From contig NC_087245.1 of the NCBI RefSeq assembly GCF_037042905.1, forward strand, positions 26,536,501 to 26,600,500: a DNA stretch of 64,000 nt, written 5' to 3'. The notes below the pieces were generated by a model. That model was not told the origin of the DNA. It worked only from the letters and a program-made list of their open reading frames with translations, and did no database searches. Shown piece after piece: positions 37,011 through 50,800 of this stretch (position 1 is its first letter; every line of letters starts with the position of its first letter). Source of the stretch: Lytechinus pictus. Lineage: Eukaryota; Echinodermata; Echinoidea; Temnopleuroida; Toxopneustidae. The position numbers and the translations under genes were made by a program.

Positions 37011-39990
37011 CCCTGAAGTCCACTTAAACATATATCTCATTATAACAGAAAATATACATCAAAATTATTTAAACATAAAAACTTATTAAAGAAAGAAACA
37101 AGCAAAAAGTAACACAAATTATGCATGTTATGTGCAATTTCAAAATCTCGTGTACTAACCCTTTTATTGCGATGAGGCCAATACTTTTGTATATTAATTG
37201 AGATACAAGTTTTTTTTTAACTATATATATACAATGATATTACATCATGAATCATTTGGAATACATCACCAATCCAGGTTTATATATTATCATTCAATTT
37301 TCATGTACATGATGTATAGGCCTATATACAGAATTTGGTATTTATATATATATTGTGATGCTTTTCACTAAATCTAATGCAGTTCGTAATGATGAGTAAT
37401 TTTTATCTAATTACTTTGATGAAACTGGATATAATGCTTCTGACCTGAATTCAGAAAGAGATCCTTCAAGACAGAGCTTTGGAAATAGTTCTCGAGTTTT
37501 ACAGGTATCGTTATCTTTGTTTTTAACTTCTTCCTGAGTGATCAGATGAATAATATTTAACTTAATGGAAGATGAAAATAAATCAAATTTTGTGGCGTAA
37601 ACATTTAAACGTTAAAACAAAGGTATTGACAAACTGTATTTATACATTGAAAACGATATTTAGTGGTTTAAGGTCTAATGAATATACGTCTGGTTGCGTA
37701 ATTATACACTCCCGGTATTAGCAACGGGTTTTAGCAAAGTTTTGGACTAAAATATCGAATCATCTTCATAAAACACTATAGTCATGATAGTAGCTGTCTT
37801 ACAATAAAGGCCATAGAGGTGGCACAATGTGGAATGTGTAAAAAAGAAAAGTGACTGACCCTTTTCTTATTAAAGCATTGGAAAATAAGATCAGAATTAA
37901 AGGATTTGCTCTACACTTTTGTATGATTCTGGGATTTTTTAAATAACAAATTAAAGATTTCATGACATCTGTGGGCAACTGCCCCGCCCCAGTCCACTCT
38001 ATAAGGGCATGTGATAAGCTTTGTTATTCGTTATGACTATTCAACAATAAAATGTATAACCATGCAGGTGCCGCTGATCATTCTTGACCGGCGCCGATCT
38101 AGATTTGGTTGGCAATAGGCCCTCCAGTTATATGCAGGTAGCGCACTGCTGATTATTTTTAACTGGCGAAGTTGTTGGGAAAAGGGTAGATAAAAGAAAA
38201 GATCGATGATATGATTGTGCTTTGCTGGGGGATAGTCTTTCCTTTACTGTTGCTAATATATCAGTGTAAATTTTTTTTAAGCGGCACCTTTTCTTTTCTT
38301 TCCATTATTTTTATTTTTTCAAGCGGTGCCTTTTCTTTCTTTTACTTTCTTTTATTTTTTTTTGAGCGGCGCCTTCGGCGTCGCTCAAATATTAGGGGGG
38401 GGGGGCGTGCGCCCCCTGTGCCCCCCTGTGCCCCCCTGGATCCGCCACTGTATATCCTACATGTACCTTTGAAATCAGGGTAAGGCTTAAAAAAACATAA
38501 TTAAGAGTTGAAATTCATCAGAGTTTATTGTCCGCACACTCCTCTCATTCACCTGACATTAATAATCTAATATTGATTATTCGGCTGTTTTTTTTAATTT
38601 TTATATATATAAAAAAAAATGAAATTAATCTGAAAACATATTCTTAACATTTTGGTAAAGTTGTAATTCTTTAATAAGTACAGGGGCATATTGGAGCTTA
38701 TTGAACTCAAATGATCTTAGTTAACCTGTCATTAGTGATAGCTGATGGAATAAGACTTCAAATTTTAGTTTACTGACCTAATATAAACACTTTCATCTAA
38801 CTAAACAGTGTCTTCTGTCATTTCAAAATATATCAAACTATCACATTCCGGCCTCACCAAAATAATCCTGACAAAATACATCCAACATATAGTATCCAAT
38901 ACCGCGTATATCATTTTAGTCAGGGAGATGTTTACAAAAAGCATTAGTTTCCAGATCGGAAATGAAAATAACAACTATCCACGACTGTGATTTAGGTAAG
39001 CCAATTTTCCAAAATTTTGCACGTAGGCCTGTATATCTCAGTTTTCATCTGCAGCTTTGTAATGTAACATGCCACACCACTTTACTGTCAAAATCAATCT
39101 GCGGTCCTTGATCAGAAAAGTTTGACAAATTTGGTTGGCATCGCGAAATATCGACAGAACGGATTTAGTTTTCAGAGATAACGGACTTTTTTCAAAGCAC
39201 ATGCTAATTTTCATCTATCTCACTCTCATCATGAATGCTTTGGGGTTAAGGCCCCCCCCCCCCCCTTCTGCTGGAGTTAGACCAAATTTGATATGGATCT
39301 CATTAAATGAATGATGCGAGAGTGAAGCGCGAGCTGATTTATTTTTTTGGGGGTGGGGCAATTTAAACTTAAAAACAGGACATTTTAAGCACTTTTTGTA
39401 CTCATGAATTGGATGCGTTTCTAATAACACAAGTATGCAAAGCGAGAGCTGTGTGAATTTGAGTATATATATATTTCTTCTTCTTTTTCCACTTCCCTTC
39501 CCTCTCCATTTTTTAAAACACTTTTTCTCATCCCTTCTAGTTTAGTTGCGCCACCGAAGGGGAAAGGTGCTCGATCGACTCCCTGGATGTACTTATACAC
39601 AGATATATATTGGCATAAAATGTAGAACAGAATTAAAGTTCGAGTGTTACTAAATGTCCTATAAATGGCGCCCAAGCCCCGGCCCCTATTGTACCTTTCC
39701 CCAATATTTAGTGGTGAATATTAAGCCCCGCTATATTTGCTTAGCCTTTGGCATGCAGATATTTTATTTGATCAGGTGCAATCAGGCCTATATATTCATG
39801 TAAAATCGCAAAAGTCATCCCATGCAACAGATTTATATTTTATATTATCCACATAATTACCGTTTTAGGTCATACACATTCCTATAACTTAAGTGATAAA
39901 TTTAGTGGGAAAGTGCACGCATAAGCCTAAGGGGTATCAAGTGTGGGACTCTGACTCTCTCCGAGTCTGAGGGAGAAAAGATTTTTTTTC
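37010..39990. other. Upstream region of the SNX19-like gene
   Basis: AT-rich, with G-run debris at 38394-38450, GCGAG words at 39316 and 39437, and no confident gene. A 50-nt stretch at 37456-37505 has good splice sites and an open frame, and another open stretch starts after an acceptor at 38802. Neither is convincing. The non-coding first exon of the SNX19-like gene should be in or beyond this region. Confidence 0.35.
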
Positions 39991-40094
39991 TTTTTAGTTT
40001 GCACCTTGGAGATGCAATACGTATTGAGACCTTCAGTGAATGTTTGTATTATCTCCTTCAATTATTCTCGATTAAACTGTCAAAATAATGCAGT

Positions 40095-41881
40095 ATGGAG
40101 ATTATCAGGCGAATTGTTACACGAATGAAACTCCTGAGGAGATACAAGATCAGCACAAACACAAGACAACGAATGGTGGCTCTGATCTGCTGTCTATTTC
40201 TCGTTCAACTATTTGCTCTGACGTTTGGACAAACACTGATTTTTATGTGTGGGACTGCATTGGGGGTGTTCTGTGCTGTGAAACTTCGGGAAAAGCCCTC
40301 TGTTGTTCAGTGGGAAAGTGTCATTCCTTTCCTTCCCCATGTTGCAAAAGACAGGGATCTTCTCCAAATTGACAATGAAAAGGATAAAGGTGATCACAGA
40401 AATGCAGTAAATGGAGCTTGTGAAGAGTTAAAAGAAACCATTCAGCCAATAAAAATAAGAACGACTTTCCAAAATGAAATGAACGAATACATTCGACTGA
40501 TGTTGCGTGACTTTGTTGTTGGATGGTACAGGCTTTTAAGCGATGATGATCAGTTCTCTCACAATGTATTTCTACATTTCAAGGACATGATAAAGAACAT
40601 CAAAAGTAGATTTCTCAAAATTGATCAAAGAACTTTTCTTTGCATTCTCCTTCGTGAGCTTCAAGCTCACATTGACATATATCGCAGACTACAAACAAGC
40701 CGATCTCGCTTAGCCAGTAAATCTAGTAAGTTAGGGCGGATCGCTAAGAAACACTCTGTTGTGTCCATTTATGAAACCTTTGCGACCCTCCATCCAGCAT
40801 TGCAGAATGAAGATACTGAGAAAGATCACCTCTCGCAGTTATCTAATGCCTTAATTCTTTCCCTCTTGCCATCTGATGTGATTCACTGTGATACTCTAGT
40901 GTTCCTCTTACAGGACATCCTTATCAACAATGTCCTGCAACCTCTGGTAAATCTCATTTCGGAGCCAGACTTCTTAAACGAGGCATTCATTCTCCTGATG
41001 ATAGATGAGCCACTGGGGGAGGGCAGGCAGAATTCATCTGAACATGCTGAAAGGCTTGTGAAACGGGAACCAACACATCCTCCTGAAATCGAATGTGAAA
41101 TTGAAAGCAAGTGTGATAAAGATCTCCAAGACAATAGACATAGAAGTGACATGGAAAGTCTTGATATTGCCGTATCGCCTAGTAGTAGTACTGCAGATTC
41201 TCGGGACTTGGGGCAAAATGCCAGTACTTCAACTCATGGTCAGAACAGCTTACTGAATACAATAGATACAGAGGTCAATATACAACATCCACCTGATAAC
41301 GGTGGAGATGAAATGATAGAGGTTGAGAAACCAACACCATCTCCATTTGAAGTCATTGAGCCTCAACAACAGTTCAGCTTTCCCATGCCAATGACGATGC
41401 TAGAACCTAGCAAGGTCATTTCAAGGCAGGCAGATGAAAAGGCATCCAAAGAAGATGGACTAGATCAGATATCCGGAGAGCTGGATTTTCCAAATGTAGA
41501 ACCAAGTTTAAAGGTCAAATCTCATCGGCGGTCTGCCTCCACGGGTTCGAATGTCCTAGCCATTCAGACTCCCGTGTCACAATCAGTTGGGACTTTCCAT
41601 GACCATAAGGCAAATGATGCTTCTCTCCAGTCATCCAGAATTGAAGGTATGAGGTCTTGCTTCAGTGCTGAGTGCCTTACAGAGTTAGAGGATTCTGTCT
41701 CGACTTCTCAAGGGACGCTACTTACCATGGGGCAATCATTCCAATCAGCGTCTTCCCTGAGCAGTTCATGTGAGATATCTTTCAGCTCTATGCAGGATGA
41801 GCCAGACACCGATGGACACCCAGTTAATGCAGAGGCAGATATTGGACGTGGTTCTCCCCAACAAACTTCTCCTAGTCACAG
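40095..41881 (+). CDS. SNX19-like: SNX19-like exon 1: TM anchor, PXA domain, linker
   Basis: The ATG at 40095 follows an in-frame stop at 40086-40088, which fixes the start within this exon. A T-rich acceptor at 39996-39997 suggests the exon begins at 39998 and that a non-coding exon lies upstream. The donor is CAG|GTATAC at 41881/41882. Splicing in phase 2 to exon 2 restores '...SPSHR|YPLIRSE'. Reading through the donor continues to 41966, but that tail lies inside a transposon (41899-42257), so it is not native coding. An overlapping out-of-frame ATG seven bases upstream (40088) opens a 94-codon frame. Confidence 0.9.
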
Positions 41882-44800
41882 GTATACAAGTAATAAATCA
41901 GAGTTCCCAGCCCATCAGGGAAAATTATTTTACTCTTTTCCAATCAGGGAAAATCAGGGAATTTGATAAAAAAATACCTCAAATCAAGGAAAATGTCTCA
42001 AATGAGGGAATAATCAGAAATTAATCGACCCAAAAGTTGGAGGCACGGTAGTCAGTCATATTTTGTTGCATATTCAAATCAACATCCATTGAATGACTGG
42101 TTACAGTGTTTTTTTTTGTGTGTTTATTTTACATGTAATTCACTGCAACAACTTACATGTAGAAAACATGCATAACTGGGAATGATTTTGAATAATTATC
42201 AGGAAATCTTTAAACTTCATCAGGGAATTTTGTTTTCTTGAAAAGCTGGGAACCCTGATAAATTTCAGTGGCAAAGTTTCTTTATCAAATGCAGCAAGCG
42301 TGTATAGACTTCACACAAGATTTAGTCGGATACATTCCATTTATTGGTATTGCATCAGAGTGATCAGACCTTAATTTCAACAGCAGATCTAAATTCGGGC
42401 AAGTCCAAGAAAAGGTCACCCTAGAAGGCAAAATTTCATCTTTAATTCAAGAAGTTATCTTTGGTGGGGTAAGAAATCCCAAATGTTGAATTTTTAAATT
42501 TCATTATGAAAAATTTGATGATATATTTAGCATATTTATGCTAATTTGGGGAACCTAATTTGCATAATTGGTAAAATGGGCATTACGTATGGGACAATTA
42601 TAAAAACTCATGGAAAATCAAAACAAAACTTGTGAGATTTAGTCATAGGTGGGACATGGACCTCCTAACATCTTATTACTTTAGGGGGGAAAAAGTGGTG
42701 TCATCTCATTAAACATGCAAATTAGGTCTTGTCCAAGGATGGAATGTCCCATACGTAACATTTTGAGGATGTGTTTTTAAGTTATTTCTCATAATACAAT
42801 ACTTGTATTGTTGCATCTCTGTGAAGTTCTAATTTATTAAGTATGAAAATGTTATACCACAAAAAGTTTCAAAAGTATAGTTTACTTTTTAATTTAAAAC
42901 ATGTTACGTATGGGACATTTACACACAATGTCAATGGGGAGATTTGTGTACAAAGTGAATGGAGAAAAACAAATTTTAAGAGTGCTCTAAAAAGTGATTT
43001 TTACCTTTTCTTTAGTTTTTAAAGACTGATTTGTTATGAATACTGATTAATGAAAACAATCGAAGCGAAAAAATTGTGAAAATGGAAAAATATGAAAAAA
43101 ATAAAAAACAATAGAAATGCATAAGAAATTTTAATGAAACCATTAAAAACATGAAAAAAAATTGTTGAAATGGCTTATTTCCTTTTTCAGTCATATCAAA
43201 TATATCTCGATAGAACATTTGAAAAAAAAACTCATTTTGTTATTACCATATTTTTAATTATTTTAATTCTTGAAATTATGGGGAAAATTGTGTACGTTAT
43301 CTATGGGGACAAAATGTCCCATACGTAACATGTCACTAATTTTTTTAATTAGAGTTTGTAATTAGAGGATTTTGGCTTCTGACATGAAACTTGCCTTAGA
43401 TATAGGCCTACTAGAGTGTTGTGACTTCTATCACACTAAGTTATAAGTTGTCAAATGAAATACCGGTACTTTCAGTGAATTCTCAACTTGAAAAAAATGT
43501 TTCAAAAATTGTCTTTTCTGCGTCCCATACGTAACGGCACATCTTTTCTCTCTAAAAGGTCAAGGTCATATGTCACCATTTTTTGCATGATTATTCTTCT
43601 CCTTGATGTCTACCATTATGAGGGAATTCAATCTAATTATAGTCATTTAACACTATTTTTCAGGTCATTAAAGCCTCTGAAATGTCCCATACTTAACACA
43701 TGTTAATTCTTGGACTTGCCCATTCATGAATAGGCCTATACCCAAACTTGATAAACAAGTTGATTTGTTTTATATTGTTCTGTACATGTGATAGACTGTT
43801 GTCACATAACATGGAAATACGTGTACCTGGACACCATTTCATAAACGTTTGCAGCACTATTCCTTGTCAATTGTCAAAGTAACTGCAAGAGGCCAGTCTT
43901 TCTCAACCAATCAACAATCTCAAATTCAGTCAGAGCTGACACTTGTTAGTATTGATGAAACACCCACAGATCTTCATTTTGAGTAAAATTCATATTCAGA
44001 GTACAACTCATAATTTCTGTTAAAGGTGTTCTCACATAATGTGTAGATGGGAAAAAAATAGTGAAATTAACAAAATTATGATTGGCCTAATTTGAATGAA
44101 TTTTCAGGTATCCCCTCATCAGAAGTGAAACAGCTCCAGAGCTTCTTCATCCTGCACGCAATATCCTGGACCACAGCAATGGTAGTGAAATACCCTTAGA
44201 ATGGGCCACATGGAGAGTTATCAACCTGAACATTCCTACTACCAGCTGGCTAGGTGATCCCAAAGGAAAGAAACCTGTTGTCTACTTCATCATTAAAGTA
44301 AGGCAACTTGTCATAGGGATCAATACCTGGTGGATGTTTCATTAAAGCTGTTTGTAAGTTGAGAGTGACTTTAAGAACGACTGGTGATTCTTTCATATGC
44401 GCTAAATAATCACTGATGAACAGGTAATGGTGAATATCATTTACCACAAGAAAGGATCACCAGTCTCTCTTAACTTACAAACAGCTTAATGAAACCGCTC
44501 CCAGGTGTGGTAAAAATGAGTTCAAACGGAATTCAATAAAATGATCATCCAAGTGGTGGTCTGTATGTAAATAAGAAGTATGTATTAAATATTTATGGAT
44601 GAAAATTCATAATTGCTGAGAAATAGAGAAATAAGCATGATATTCTAGCTAGAAAGTGTCCTTGTCCAAGAAATGATATTACATTGTCCCACTTGTGTTT
44701 TTCTCTATTGGCAATCTTCAGTGTGATTTTTTTCAGCTTAGATTTCACAATTTCATAAAGTTAGGTTCACGTAAATAAACCAGATCTTGATAAAGCTTGT

Positions 44801-47800
44801 AGTTCAGCAGACAGAGACTTTCTGAGACATCTTTAAAATCAAGATTAAGTGTCACCATACCATCATACTATATAGATCTGGTACACATCTTTGATTGTGA
44901 AGTATATTGTCAAGTTTTCTCTTTTGTTTTTTGCAGTATGATCTATTGAAAAAGCCTACATTGTCTGATGAAACGGAACCAGCGTACAGCAGCAAGGATG
45001 AGATGGAAGTCCAGAGGCGTTACAGGGAGTTTGTTAATCTGCACACTAGAATAACAAACAATCCTCATCTCAGGAGGAATATGACTGGTGAGTTCACTTT
45101 ATTTGGATTTTATCACATGGTTGATTATCATCTGCAAAAGACACAATCCAGTTCTTAGATAGTATTTACATAAATTTAAAAAAAAAGTTCATGAATCAGA
45201 AACCATGTCCATGATACTATCGATTCCATTTCAGCAGTTGTCCAACCAAGCCCCATCCATTTGAGTTATACTATATTCATTGTTGCCTCTAATGGGGTGT
45301 TGCAAGAAACTTGCGATCAATCGCAAGTCTATTTTTGGTCCCTAAATCAATTATATGTCTTGCAGTTAATTGCAAATTAGTGATTAATTGCTAATCTGCT
45401 CCTTGAAACAAGAAGTTTAATCTGATTTGCTACAGCTAACATTGATCTATCAGTTGTAAAAATGCAACAGAATATTTGTAATTGATCGCAGCTATTTTCT
45501 TGCAACACCCCCTGCTTCCAATAGGCATCTTTGGGGAATATGATGAGCTCAACTGATGTTTCCTCTTCATCTTAGCATTAAGGTATACCACCAAAGAATC
45601 TCCTAAGTGATTTTTTTTTTTTGTGTGTGGATGAAATTTACTTCCACCTGAGGTTCAATGGTTTACTGATCATAAGTGACATGTTTAAGTGTAAACCGTA
45701 GTCATATGCCCACAGCACTGAAAAGCTGAAAAGATATCACATGAATATCAAATGAGAGTCATGAGTCAAATGAGTTCAACTTAACAACATTTATTTTAGT
45801 TTATATTCAGCAACTGATTTTTTCTTACTAGAAGGAACTAATTAGTTGTGGATGGTTACTAAGAATCAGCTATGTGATGAAAATTGATTAACATCAAATA
45901 GTTCCTCAACAGAGCAAACAAAGAAAATGATTGATTAATAAAATTATTTTAACCAAACTCTTGATGAATTTAAGAATATGATTATGAATCACATCGGACT
46001 TTTCCCCATTAATACTGCAAAAGTTTGCATCTGATTTCAATATCATGTTGTTAATTCAAGTTCAAAGAACATTATAAACAGTGTGCATCAAAATGTTAAA
46101 TCCCTACTGAAAAGTATTATAATGTTACTGGTTATTTTTGTTAATCAGGCATTGGAAACATTCCTAAGCAGTCAATGTTGCCAATCAGTAGACTAAGCCC
46201 CGCCATGGAGGAACAGAAGAGATCCTCATTGGAAACATACCTCAAGGTAAGAGTGTTCAAAAGTCTTTTGGATGCATTTTTTTTACTTGGATGTTTTGAA
46301 ATTAAAAACAATTTTGTATAAATGCTTTGTGTTTGTTGAATATCCATTTAAGACTGAAGCCTAACTCACAACAATAACCTCAGGGCCCATCAGGGCCACT
46401 TGACTATATCCATGTGCTGAGCTTTCATTCAAAACCCAAGTCTAGCTCAACAGATTGACCTCAGGCCCAATTGTACCACCTGATGATATCCATGACCACC
46501 CCTATAACATTATAAATCTTCAAATAGAGTCTATCAGATGTTGATGATAATACTAAGTGCTTCTATTACTTCTAAAAAAAATGTTATTACTACATGTACT
46601 TTAACTTTTGTCAACTACTACTCCTACTCCTAACTTATCCTCTTCGTCCTTCCTCCTCCTCCTTCTCCTAGTACTACTATTTCTAATAATGCTGCTGCTG
46701 CTGCTACTGCTACTACTACTACTACTACTACCACCACTACTGCTACTTCCACTACTACTCCTACTGCTGCTACTACTACTGATATGCTACTACTACTGTA
46801 TACTAATACTTCTACTGTGTACTAAGTATACTACAACATATACTACTATTACTACTACTACGTATACTACAACATGATGTATAATTTTACATGTATCTTG
46901 TTTTCACTTTCACAGCAATTATTGAGTCGTCCTGTCATTCACAACAGTAGAGAGATGGCTGAGTTCTTGGCCATCGATGGAGATGGTCATATAGAGTTTG
47001 TGAAGAAAACTACCAATAAACCTCTAAGAATCGATAAGGTAAGCATTCACACCAACATAGCCGAGTTCAGGGGGGACATTTTCATGGAACAAATTGTCCG
47101 TGATTTTCATTGACTGTTATAAGCTACTGCAAATCCTTGCATCTGATTGGCTGAGATCAAATTAGTCTGAAATTCTCTGACAAAACTTTTTGTGAAGTGC
47201 TCACCGGGGGAACATTTCATTAATATTGGTTTTCTGACAAAACAAAACCAAAACAAAACTTTTTTATTAAAAGTGTATCCTTTGCGGAAAAAGGGCGAGA
47301 AAGGGCGCCACGGCCAAATTAAATTAAAAACAAGCATTATCGAATGGCCATGTTAAATCTTAAGTAAAAAATGGAGGGGCATCGCTGCCATGAAGAAGGG
47401 TGCTAACAGCCATAGCCACCAGTTTGCCATCTGCTAATCTAGGCCTTTTAGTAGTAGAAGTAGTAGTATGATCATTATTGAATGGCTATATTCTCTGTTG
47501 TTTTCTGCAGCTTCTGATCAATCAGGTATCGGGCATCGTTGGTACAATAAAAACCATCCTACCTGAACGACCAGTGATGATGCGGCCCTTCCAACCACAG
47601 CCAACAACAGCTTCCTCATTGGCAACCTCTGCCCATGTGGACCCACCAAGGCAAGTGATGCAGTCATATGACCAGAGTGGACCAGTGACAGAAGAGATTG
47701 AGGTATCAAGACAGCCTCTGGAAGGAGAGGACCAATTGGATCTTGGTGTAGCAGTTGATGCATCAAGGATCAGACTCTTTGGCTTGGATGATATAAAAGA

Positions 47801-50800
47801 GGTCAGATTTAGTTACTATAGAAACTGAGGGGTGTTTTACAAAGATTTAAGTATGAGTTAGAGTTGCATTTAAATGCTGATGCGTAAAATAATGATAATA
47901 ATAACAGTCAGTTCTTGTATAGCGCATAACACATTATGAATAACGTCTCTATGCGCTTCAAAAAGGACTTGGATATTATTACCCCAGCTGTAGCTCAATC
48001 AGCCTTCAAGGGCTCAGTGCATTTCAAGGAATCAATTCCTGCCAGGTACATTCGAATACCTCACCTGGGTTGAGTGCAGCACAATGTGTATAAATTTCCT
48101 GCTGAAGGAAACTATGCCATGGCTGGGATTTGAATTCATGACCCTCTGTTTCAAAGTCTAAGGTTTAAAGTTTAGGGTTCACTCAAACATGAAATGTACA
48201 CACTATTGTGTGATCTTGTTGAAACATCCAAGCAGTCTGGAAAAATGGTGTCAAAGATGCTCTTGTATTTCGTTGTTATACAATTTCAAATTTCGGCAGA
48301 ATGAAGAAAAAGAATTACTGTTTCAGATAAGCACATTTTCAAGTGTTTACTTTCTGAAGATTAAAACCAAATTACTATTTGGGTTATTTTCAGAGATCCT
48401 TCTCTGGCCACTTATTGGTGGGACATCTGGGCCCCGTCTTACAAAGAGTTGCGATTGATCTCATCAATCGTACCTCTATGGAAATCTATCAGTGTCATAA
48501 TTTTTTTGCAGGAAATTTGCACAATGTTACCTTTGTTTACAAAGGACATTGTGCAAATTTCCTGCAAAAAAATTTTTTAAGACAACAATGAATGCATGAA
48601 TATACATCATAGTTAGAAAATATTTTTGAACAAACATGCATGATAGATGTTTATGTTGCTGGCCATCCATAGTTGTGGTTGATTGGATCGATCGCAACTC
48701 TTAGTAAGACGGCCCTTGTCACAATTGCATATGCATCATTTTATCTGGCAGTATGCCTTAACATTGCTCCTTCGCATATGATGAAGGAACCATTTGATAA
48801 AATCAACTTCAAACTTTTCAAATTACCACTTTTTAGGTAGTGATCAAATAAGTTTTGTGATATCAAGCTCAGATGAAAACATAAGTTCACAGAGGTAATT
48901 CCACACCTAGAATCTGAGTTTGTAGAGAACTAAAGAACAAAATGATGGACCAATTTTAAGCTTTGCTCATGTATGCATAATGGTCTGAAAGTGAACTGTA
49001 ATACAAAATTGAATTTGGGTTTTCTCATGGTTTACTGAAGAACCATTGAATAACTTCAAACTTTCTTCCTGTATGCATGTAATTGATGATGATCTAATCA
49101 GATATTAAGTTCATGGGTCAAAGGTCTAATCAGATTTTAAGGCCATGGGTCAAAAGTGATTCAGGTCAATCACAAAGAAAGCTCATTCTCACAATAACTT
49201 AATAGCTCCAAGAAACAACAAACTCCATCATGTATGCAAATTTCATAAAATATGAACATCCGACCCTCCTATATGTGGGACCTTCATGAAATTTTCTGTC
49301 TCTGATTTCTTGTTCTATTGACAGTCTGTAATGTTCTCAAAGGACCTTGACTTGGTCGGTTTATGAAGTGAAGTAAGACTTGAGAAAGATGGGGGTTGGA
49401 CGTACAAAAAGGTTGATCATTTCATGGAATTGCCCGTAAAGGAGGGTTCCATGGCGTGCTCCGGCGACAATTGCTACGCTGTATTAAAATTCAATCTACT
49501 GATTGAATGACCAACTTCAACCCTTGATTTAACACTATACCCTATCCTAAACCTAACATAAAACCCTATTGCAACCCTGGCCCTAACTCTATATCTTATA
49601 AGAAATAAATCCTGGAGCAATTGTTTCCGGAGCAAATGTCATGTCACCTAAAGGAGTGATGATGGGGAGGGGGGGAGATAGAGAGATATAAATGAAGAGT
49701 TTAGTTGCAAAAGGGGTTAGGTCCACTTTTTACCATTCCGAGAAAAACCATGTTTTTTATTCTCACTTACTGCATTACTCTTGATGTACTACCCTATCAT
49801 GTGAACATAAAATTGGGTATAAAAGAAATCTACCTGTCTTCATTTTTTTTCTATATATTATTTTGAAAATTATCATTGTGGACCTAACCCCTTTTGTAAC
49901 TAAACTGAAATGAATCCAATCTATTTTTATTAAGAAAGTGATTTTTCTTTGCCACTTTTATTCACGTTTTCATGTGAATTTCAAATTTTTGTTGTTTTCA
50001 TCAGAAACACTAAAAATATAGAGGTTTTGAGACAGTAAACAATAAAAAATTATGAACAATGGACCTAACCCCTTTTGACAAATGAGCTATTCAGAATAGT
50101 TTGTTTGCAAAAGGGGTTAGGTCCACTCTCCAATATTGCAATATTCTTATGCGAAACTTAATTGCAATATTGCAATATTCTTATGCGAAATTAAATTTTT
50201 ATGATACCCTACCATGAGAACATAAAATTGGGTATAAAAGAAATCTACCTGTCTTCATATTTTTTAAAATATTCTTTTCCAAAAAAAATTTGCGTGGACC
50301 TAACCCCTTTTGCAACAAAACTGAAATAGACCTAATAACCCCTTTTGAAAAAAAAAGTGATTTTTCTTTGCCATTTTAGATCACTTTTTAATGGGAATTT
50401 CAACTTTTCTTTGGTATCATCTTATAGAGCTACTAAAAATCTATACATTGAGACAAAAAAAAATCAAATTTGATGAAAAATGGACCTAACCCCTTTTGCA
50501 AGTGAGCTCTTCAAATACTAACACCTCTTTATATAGTTTGTTGTAGACTTGCAGATACAAATGAACATTTGATTGTATCTTCTGTTATGGGGTACCAATT
50601 CTATATTGAAACTATTTGAAATTTTAGAAATTATGTGTGTATTTTAGATCTCATAGTGGCGAAGGCATCATCTTCTACCTGATGCAGTCGAGAATCCATT
50701 AATTTCTCTCTATGTTTTTGTGGGAGTGTTTGATGTTTTTGAAGCTATAGGTTGAGAAGAAAAGGTAGAGCTTCTGAACATCTGAACTTGAAAGTATAGC

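Noticed and set aside
37456-37505. 50-nt candidate exon (KEILQDRALEIVLEFY)
   Set aside because: Good splice sites, but too short and no in-phase partner could be fixed. Adjacent open stretches read equally well in several frames.
46608-46877. Poly-Leu frame
   Set aside because: Trinucleotide repeat in an SNX19-like intron.
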